Source: Ceratodon purpureus | Lineage: Eukaryota; Streptophyta; Bryopsida; Pseudoditrichales; Ditrichaceae | Assembly (NCBI GenBank): GCA_014871385.1 | Contig: CM026425.1 | Location: 5,619,243-5,683,242 of the forward strand | Reading direction: 5' to 3' | Length of the DNA: 64,000 nucleotides | In this document: piece after piece, positions 56,939 to 64,000 of the stretch | Numbering within the stretch: position 1 is the first letter of the stretch | How the letters are laid out: the number at the start of each line of letters is the position of its first letter | The notes under the pieces: model-generated | Told to the model about the DNA's origin: nothing | The model's input: the letters and a program-made list of their open reading frames with translations, nothing else | The model's database searches: none | Made by a program: the position numbers and the translations under genes

Positions 56939-59887
56939 ATGCTGGGGTTGTGGTGGGCGGCGTTGGAGGAGACGGGATCTGTTGTGGGGGAAGATAGCGC
57001 GAGAGGAGTTGCGGAGGTGAGATTAGGGCATGGTGTGTGCGAGAGGGAGCTGTATCCTCGGCCATGGGAGCTGAGGAGCGACCAGCTGACAATTCTGGTG
57101 AATGGCTTCATCGAGGCGCGCCTGCCGTTGCTGCAAGCGAGCTTGCGAACGTACTCTGCCTCGCCGGCAGTGCATTCTGTGTTTGTCCTGTGGGGCAACA
57201 TTTCCACGCCCGACTCCGTGCTCCAGGGTGCGAAGTTGGAGAGCATGGGGGCGCCGATTTACATTGTGCGGCAGCTATCTACGAGCCTGAATGACCGGTT
57301 TCTCCCTCGCCGTCACGTCAAGACGAAGGCGGTCATGATCTGCGATGATGACATCACGGTGGACTCCAAGAGCCTGGAATTCGCTTTGAAGGTCTGTTCG
57401 TTCTGTTTTCCATTTTCTGGGCTTTTACGTTATTCGTGTTGTTGAGTTTAAGAGATGAATAGATCCCGGCGGGTGATGGTGGCGGATGCAGGTATGGCGG
57501 GAGAATCAGCAGCGGATTGTAGGGTTCTTCCCTCGAGCTCACTCTTATCAGCTGGAAACTCACTCCTGGATTTACACGAAAAACCAAAACAAATACTCCA
57601 TCATGTTGACAAAGATCATGATTCTCGCCACTGATTATCTTTACCGCTACTCATGTGAAATGCCGGCAGGAGTGCATGAGTATGTCGACAAGGGCATGAA
57701 CTGCGAGGATATAGCCATGAACTTTCTCGTCTCGAACTTCAGGTTTGTCCATTTTGGACTCGTTGTTCTTGCGTCCATGGTGATGTCTGGTCGTAGTTTT
57801 CTGATTACTACTCGTACAAGAAATGATCTCAGACCGTTCTTTGCAGCGGCTCGGGTCCGCTGCTAGTGGAGGGGCAGCCGCGAGACTGGGGAGATACTCG
57901 AAATTCCGCAGAGGAATTGACATCCATGGGCTTGAGTGCGCGTGCAGACCATCGGAAGGATAGAGGTGACTGCATCCTGCAGTTTCAGAGACTATGGAAT
58001 GGCATGGAGCTTCGCTTCAGCTATGCTAAAGCTGTCCGTGACGTTGATGAACAGGTTCTAATTCTCTCCTTGTCTTGAGCTCGTCTTCTTCAGATCCTAT
58101 GAAAATGTCAAAAACCTCAGACCACTAAACCCCTGATCCCCTAAACCCTGGATGTTGTCCAGGTAAACTGCGAAAAGTTTGGAGAGTTGATTGACTGTGA
58201 CGAGAGTGCGAGTTCTGTACGCGATGCAAAACGACATGCTGGACATCATCGAATGAAGCGAAGCTTTCAGTATGCGTATGTCACATTGATACAATCGAAG
58301 GTGATGTACTATGCTGCTCTCGTATGGGCGCAGGCTCTTCGCAATACGGGAACTGTCCACGATCTTGTTCTCCTCCTTGATGTCAAGTCTGGGCTGAAGA
58401 AGGGAAATGACACCCTAAGAGACCACTTCGATGTTGTGAAAGAAGTCGGAGGAAAGTCTAGGCATAAACACAAGAGGAGTGTGGGAAAGTTGAGTGCATG
58501 GCAGCTTTGGGAATACGAGCGCGTTGTGTACATGGACCTAAACCTTTTGTGCTTGTCGAATCTGGACCATCTGTTTGCGCTTCCAGAGCCAGCAGCAGCT
58601 CCGTTAACCACTCGCCCTCAGGAGTTTCATACGGGCTTGCTTGTCCTGCAGCCCTCCAACACCACCTTCACTGAGCTTCTCCAGTGGATGGAGAGTATGA
58701 GCAAAGCTGATCGGAGAGTCGAACACCGGCCTCTCAATGGGTTCTTCCAGGAGTGGTTCCAAACGACAGCCCAGCATCGCTTGCCCATGCGTTTGAACAT
58801 GCCGGTGCAACTAACCCCTATATCAAATGCGTCTGCGGCAGCGTTGCCTGGTGTGCTCCAGTACCCTAAGAAAGAACTTGTGTCCTTGCTCAACATCTGG
58901 ATGAAGCGAGAAGGCTTGAATCAAACATCAGGCCTTTTGCACCAGGAGAATATGACTGACTGGTTTGCTGTCTGGTTGGAGATTCTCGGTGCTTTGCGGA
59001 GCAACAAGTACCAACCTCTGGATGATGAGATAGTCTCACACCTCGCCTGGAAACCCAGCAACGGAAGCTCGTCGACATGGCCTCCAAAGCTGAAACCTCT
59101 TGCAACTCGAAACCTTACATCTCTTCATGCTCCACCACGGAAGGCTTTTGTGACTGTTCTAACCTCTGCTGATCACCTACCTGCTGTTGCTGGCTGGACA
59201 ACGACATACTCGAGGTTTCATCTCTCTACTCTTGGTCATGAATCGCTTCTCCTCGTTGACGGCTCTGTGGACCGGCAGGCATGGCAGCCATTTGAGACCT
59301 TCTTCGATTCCATTGTGGTTGTAGGTGGATCCAGCCTCAGCACCTCCTCAGACGTCATGTCTGCCACTTTGCTTCACCTCTGGAACCAGACAAACTATGA
59401 CAAGCTGGTCTATGTGGATCCGAGCTCGATCTTCTTGAGCAATTGTGACTTTTTGATGGAACTGGAGCCTTTTGCTGCAGCGGCCGATTACATACTTCCG
59501 GATACATTTTCCTTGCAGGTGATGGTGATACAGCCAGATAACCAAAGATTCTTGGAGCTTTCCAAGGCTTACCTCTCGATCGCAACCTCGCAAGGATTCT
59601 CAGTAGTCCGTTTCTTGAACGAGCATCACCGCTACTGGTATCCATCTTATATCAGGCACCGCATTGCACCCATTTTCAATGCGGAAAGTGACTTACAGAG
59701 AGGTGCATTTCTAGATGTGCATTTCTCTTGGAGAATATTGGCCCTATACTCTAGCGATTTGCTGGATCCAGCTGCAGAAACTGCTGCACTCTGGCGGAGG
59801 TACGTTTGCAACAGCATGCATACAAGAGCTATGGATTTGCTAACAAAATATCTCCATGTCTGCAACCCTACACTCTACCCTAGTTAA
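56939..59887 (+). CDS. GT64 (exostosin-type) glycosyltransferase fused to two GT8-like modules
   Basis: Four exons in phase: 56939-57391, 57492-57742, 57847-58054 and 58163-59887; 878 residues. The N-terminus is short and hydrophobic (MLGLWWAAL), possibly a signal or anchor. Residues about 45-300 form a GT64 domain: QLTILVNGFIEARLPLL, VMICDDDITVDSKSLEFAL with an intact DDD near residue 135, NCEDIAMNFLVS and DWGDTRNS. Plant GT64 enzymes (GMT1/EPC1, GINT1) add sugars to sphingolipid GIPCs in the Golgi. The large last exon encodes two glycogenin/GUX-like GT8 modules: about 340-520 (YAYVTLIQSKVMYYAALVWA ... VVYMDLNLLCLSNLDHLF) and about 630-840 (KAFVTVLTSADHLPAVAGWT ... YVDPSSIFLSNCDFLM). Their metal-binding DxD positions read DLN (429-431) and DPS (723-725), so these modules are probably inactive or altered. 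A GIPC role is inference. Confidence 0.88.
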
Positions 59888-61355
59888 CCTTCCCAAGAGT
59901 GCCCCAGCACTACTCAGCAACAATATGCACAGCGATTTTACTGAGGTATGTATGTGAGCGCTGTTTTTGGTCTCGTGACTTTGGTGTAGGCTTGCATCTG
60001 TTTAGACATGGACATCGGTCTTTCAAATGTGGTTCACTAAGCAACTGACTTTCCCTTTGGTTAATCAGATGACTCCATGGAATCGCATCCTTACAGTTTT
60101 GTGACTTGTAGTGGAACCTTTACAAATACTATCTTTGATGAAGGGTAAGGTATATTACATTCTTCGCACCTTTTTGTGCAATGATGCAATAATATTGAAG
60201 AGGAGGAACTTGAGAAAACTCCAGTTGTTTTCAAAGCAGTGTAAAGCAAGGTCTTTTTTTCTTAAGATGTATATAGTCCTTTAGTCCTTACAGGTTTAGT
60301 GGCAGCTTCAATAGTGGCAGGTGCATATTATTGGAAATTCAATGGGAGTCTGCCACCATTGGACATATCATTAGGAGCTCCATTGCTTTTTATTGTTCAC
60401 CTAAGGTCTTAATCTGAGGCTTGAGATCCATCAATTTGAAATTCAAACTCTGGGCAGCTACTTGTTGCCTGGATTGATTGGGTCAGATTGAGCAAGTTGA
60501 GATTCATTAGTTCATTAGTTCATTAGTAACCCCTAAAGATTACTAGCATGTCATCTACTTTAATTCTATAAAGGTTTTTGGTTATTCACATTTTAGAAAA
60601 AATATTTGAAAATTACCATTATTAGTGGTTTGAGCAAAGATGATTGTAAAATAACTTATCAAGTATCTAAGAAATAGACAAAGCCAATAACAAGGCAATA
60701 GGATGGAATACTCCACCAAATGTTTTGACAAGACTAAGGTGCACTTCATCTTGCCTTCTATTAATATTATGAAGCTTATGCCCCTTGGAATCTTCCTCGG
60801 AAGGTCATGAAATCCATTAGAAGGTTCTCTAGGAGCTTCATAGATGTCTATAGAAACTTTTATAAGAAAACTTCTAGAAGATTATGGAAGTTTTTAGAAG
60901 TTATTGTTTGTTGTATGTTCGTGACAGAACTACAAAATTATAGATTAAAGAACTAGAAAATATGTGACTTTACAGAGTTGTCTTTTATTAAAATGGGTTA
61001 TTGACTTTTAATCATCACAAAGAAGGCCATTCAAATCCCTAAAGCATAACAGTCTAAGTTTTTTGAGATTTTGGGTAGGTTCCTATTGTCTCATGACTCT
61101 CATTTTAGAAGATATAATGTGGTTTTTTAAGCATTATATGATTTTATATCAATAAACTATTACGTATCTTTTTTTCTTACTTTGTGACGTTTATCATATT
61201 TTTTGTAGTTAATTTAGTGTAATATTTATAAAAAATATTTAAATAGAAAGGGCTATTAGAAACTTTAAATGTGATTTTTAATATGCTAAAACACAATAAT
61301 AAGCATGTAGTTTAACATTGTTGATGAAGAACTTCAAAGCAATTAGGTGGATTAA
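59888..61355. other. 3' UTR of the GT64-GT8 gene and AT-rich intergenic DNA
   Basis: No further gene seen. Confidence 0.4.
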
Positions 61356-62285
61356 CCCCGAAGTGCCCAGGAAAGCCAAAAGGGCTTTTTGCTGTTTCGG
61401 TCAGTCTAGATAAAGGGGTTAAAATTGATATTTTTGCCTAAGATTTTTACTGGATGCTCCTTGTACTACAAAGTGTATCTGGTAAAATTTGCAAAGCCAA
61501 ATTCCAATTTTAAGACCTTCATATAGAAATTTTAGGTTTCAAGTCCAAAACGGGCAGCTTAAAATTAGGCTTTTTTTTAAAAAAAATTCTTAAAATATGT
61601 TCATAACCAAACCACCACTCAAATTTCAAAGAGACCCAAGTCAAAAAATATACCAATTTTACAAGGGCAGCCTCTAAAAGTTACAAAGACAAGCTTCAAT
61701 ATTTTCAGTAATTTTCGAATTACTTCTTTCAAAATTCTTCAAAATTTGAGATTTTGGAATTTTCCAAAAATAATTTCGCTCAAAAATTAAAAACTTATAA
61801 AGGCACCTAACCACCGTTCAAATTTTTCTAAAACCAAATATACGTGACGTCATGCATGTTTTAGTATATCAACATTTTAAGACCTTGCTTCTAGAAAACA
61901 ATTTTTATGAGAGCCAAAAAAAGGAATGAGTCTCTCAAATTTTCCATGGAGGTACTCAACTTGATTACCTACATGGGAAAAAATATGGGCAAAATGTTTG
62001 GAGTAACAATCTTCAACTCCCCCTTTGCACCATTTTGACTATGTCATTCAGCTAATGCCCAAAAAAAGTTTTGCTGCAACTTTGAATCTTATAATCTCTA
62101 AGATGGTAAACATCCAACAGCTGAAAATTTTATAAGTACTTCTGAAGAAGGTCTAGTTCAAGATCTTACGGCTGAATGTCTAAAACAAGCAAATTTGGTT
62201 GGTTCAAATTGTTGTTTCTACAAGGTGGTCAAAAATCACTGTTTTGGAGGTTTTGAGACCCAAAACATGCTTGGGCACTCAGGGG
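61356..62285. mobile_element. PiggyBac-type MITE (TTAA-flanked, 930 bp)
   Basis: Inverted ends CCCCGAAGTGCCCA and (reverse complement of the right end) CCCCTGAGTGCCCA are flanked by TTAA at 61352-61355 and 62286-62289. No transposase. The ends differ from those of 10141-10981, so it belongs to a separate family. Confidence 0.78.
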
Positions 62286-62289
62286 TTAA

Positions 62290-63400
62290 TTGATTTGCCT
62301 GAAATTCTTACTAGTCACAAAATATTAGTAGATATTGATTTGTTTCTCAGGACGGATTTACATGTGAGGCCAAAGCAAAGTTGAAGGAAAAATCAATGAT
62401 CAAATGCCCTCCTTTCGTTAGTAGAAGAGTTGAAATAGACTTCAACTTCTTTGGATGTGGAGTCATGGCCATTATACAATTTAAATTCTATATTCACTTA
62501 AGTAGAATTTTCAAAAGCCACCAACTTAAGCTAATGCGGCTATTTTAGACTCGTAACTACAAACAAAATGTTTTTTTTCTACTTTGAAAGATGGTTTTTC
62601 AATGAATGAAATTTTTTCAAGATTTATTTCTCAATGGTGTAATCAATACAAAATTTTAAAAGTTATAAGTGCATCCCAACTCTACTTCTTCATATGTGTC
62701 ATTCCATATCTACATGTACAAAATTCCCACTTACAATCACACTTTAAAGCATCATCTCTTTCTTAATCACCGACAATGTTTGGCATGCTATTCAATAGCT
62801 TCTTTCTGTATAAATAGTCAAGTGTGCTGGTTTTTATTTAAGCAATTAGCAGTTTAAGAACTATTTGCCTTAATGCCTAAAGTTTTCTGAGACCAAATTC
62901 TAATCTAGGATTTAAAATAGTAGATATTTTGATAATGACTTTGAGCCTTACTAACATTCCATTACAATCTTTCAATATTACAAATCTTATAGAATCACTA
63001 ATTTTTGGTAGTTCTGCTCTAATAATACCAAGAAACTTTTGGAATCCATTCTTTTTATTTAATTTATTTCTATTACAAGACAACTTCATAAAAAATAAAC
63101 AAATAAAAATAAAAACATCATCTTGAAATTCCATTTTGTTGAATACTAGAATCAATATACCAAGGTGAAGCCACATCAAGAATATTAATAACAAAAGGGT
63201 TCATCTATACTTCCATACCTTTGTCCTATGGGTAGATAAAATAGACACTTAATTCAAGTTGGTTTCCTCGGAGACCACAGTTCCAAAGTTTCTTTTTCTC
63301 TCTATTGATAACAATTCAAAAGTGAATACATACTTCAAAGTGAAGGACTGTACTGGCCTTCAAAGAAAAGATAGAAAACCAAAAGTTCAACACAAGTTTC
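62290..63400. other. AT-rich intergenic DNA
   Basis: No gene supported. Frames at 62877-63194 (-) and 62929-63126 (+) overlap antisense in AT-rich DNA. Confidence 0.4.
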
Positions 63401-63404
63401 AAAA
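63401..63404 (-). terminator. Pol III terminator of tRNA-Ala
   Basis: TTTT on the transcribed strand immediately after the tRNA 3' end. Confidence 0.7.
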
Positions 63405-63477
63405 TGGAGATGGGGGGCATCGATCCCCCTGCCTCTCGAATGCGAATCGAGCGCTCTACCATTTGAGCTACATCCCC
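63405..63477 (-). tRNA. tRNA-Ala(CGC)
   Basis: On the minus strand the 73-nt molecule starts GGGGATGTAGCTCAAATGGT and matches the plant tRNA-Ala scaffold. Acceptor stem GGGGATG/CATCTCC, D-arm AGCTC...GAGC, anticodon arm CTCGA-TTCGCAT-TCGAG with anticodon CGC, and T-arm GGGGG-ATCGATG-CCCCC. No intron. A run of four T on the transcribed strand follows the discriminator base directly (63401-63404), serving as RNA polymerase III terminator. Confidence 0.94.
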
Positions 63478-63499
63478 CCTCGAGAACCGGCTCGAAATA

Positions 63500-63524
63500 G
63501 GATACCCGCCGGAAGCGGGTATCC
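63500..63524. repeat. Perfect 10-bp hairpin upstream of tRNA-Ala
   Basis: GGATACCCGC and GCGGGTATCC form a perfect stem around a CGGAA loop, 22-47 bp upstream of the tRNA 5' end. Function unknown. Confidence 0.85.
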
Positions 63525-64000
63525 AGATCATGTCTACTGCCGATGAATTTGACTACTATAAACTGTAAATGTAGGGGCCAGTACAGTCATTTTGATGTGC
63601 ACTTTATAGAGACAATACTCAATCTGCGATATGAGAAGTTTCGCATTCACCACTTAGCTACCCACTTCCTTCCATTTTGTGCTGCTAGAGCAGAAATTGA
63701 AACTTTTACATTACGAGTACAATTGAGAAGCTGCCGAATCTGAGCAACTTATGCAACTCACAACTGCAAAACTGAAGCTCAATAATTTATCACTTCTATA
63801 TCTAGCCCTATCCAAGATTTAATTAGTACTCATCAGGAAGATATCAAGTTGACTAGTTGCCCACTGTCGCATCAAAAAACATGTTCATGAACAAACCGTC
63901 AACATTGCTGGAGGCTCTTCTCAGGATAAAACACTGACATTTACTGTCTCTTTCATGCATCTAAGTCAAGAAAGGGATGAGAAATGAGTTCACTGGAAAT
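63525..64000. other. Right-edge intergenic DNA
   Basis: No gene or element supported. Confidence 0.4.

Noticed and set aside
56241..57246. Frames upstream of and antisense to the GT64 exon
   Set aside because: No domains; repeated in several phases on both strands, typical of GC-rich promoter and exon shadow.
63316..63531. 71-codon minus-strand ORF (…DVAQMVERSI…)
   Set aside because: It is the translation of the tRNA-Ala gene.

Overview
The window looks like nuclear DNA of a land plant, most likely a moss or another seed-free plant. The evidence is split genes with GT-AG introns; plant-specific genes (a SCAB1-type actin-binding protein, the chloroplast glutamyl endopeptidase CGEP, a GT64 glycosyltransferase); a miR477-type hairpin; a plant-type tRNA-Ala; and AT-rich intergenic DNA full of DNA transposons. 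The species call is an inference from these features.

Layout. 1-2213 (-): the 5' half of a SCAB1-like gene, running off the left edge. 2214-11852: its GC-richer upstream region, then a transposon graveyard: a foldback element with a small MITE nested in one arm, two MITEs whose ends read AGGTAG flanked by TA, an (AT)n tract and a TTAA-flanked piggyBac-type MITE. 11853-15194: a 3.3-kb pogo-like (Tc1/mariner) element with a decayed transposase. 15195-20530: AT-rich DNA with no convincing gene. 20535-31144: a TTAA-flanked piggyBac-type element of about 10.6 kb. It carries an open transposase frame with all three catalytic aspartates, an upstream basic 30-residue-repeat ORF, a fragment of a kinesin-14 gene with introns, a 22-bp minisatellite, a duplicated pyrimidine-rich block and a two-domain B3 gene with introns. 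31640-31905: a disrupted tRNA-Asn locus. 34692-39826 (+): an unrecognised multi-exon membrane-protein gene. 40591-46668 (+): CGEP, with all 14 coding exons resolved and in phase. About 48036-48545 (+): a MIR477-type locus with a TATA box. 51066-51439 (-): remnant of an LRR receptor-like gene. 52945-53337 (-): an OSTC/DC2-like oligosaccharyltransferase subunit. 55285-55970: a second copy of the AGGTAG MITE, with another copy of the small MITE inside it. 56939-59887 (+): a GT64 glycosyltransferase fused to two GT8-like modules. 61356-62285: a second piggyBac-type MITE. 63405-63477 (-): tRNA-Ala(CGC).

The host genes do not form a single pathway. OSTC (N-glycosylation in the ER) and the GT64-GT8 protein (probably Golgi) both act in the secretory pathway, but nothing links them functionally. 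The most unusual contents are the long piggyBac element with captured plant gene pieces, the GT64-GT8-GT8 fusion with degenerate GT8 metal motifs, and the nested MITEs, whose insertion sites can be checked inside this window.
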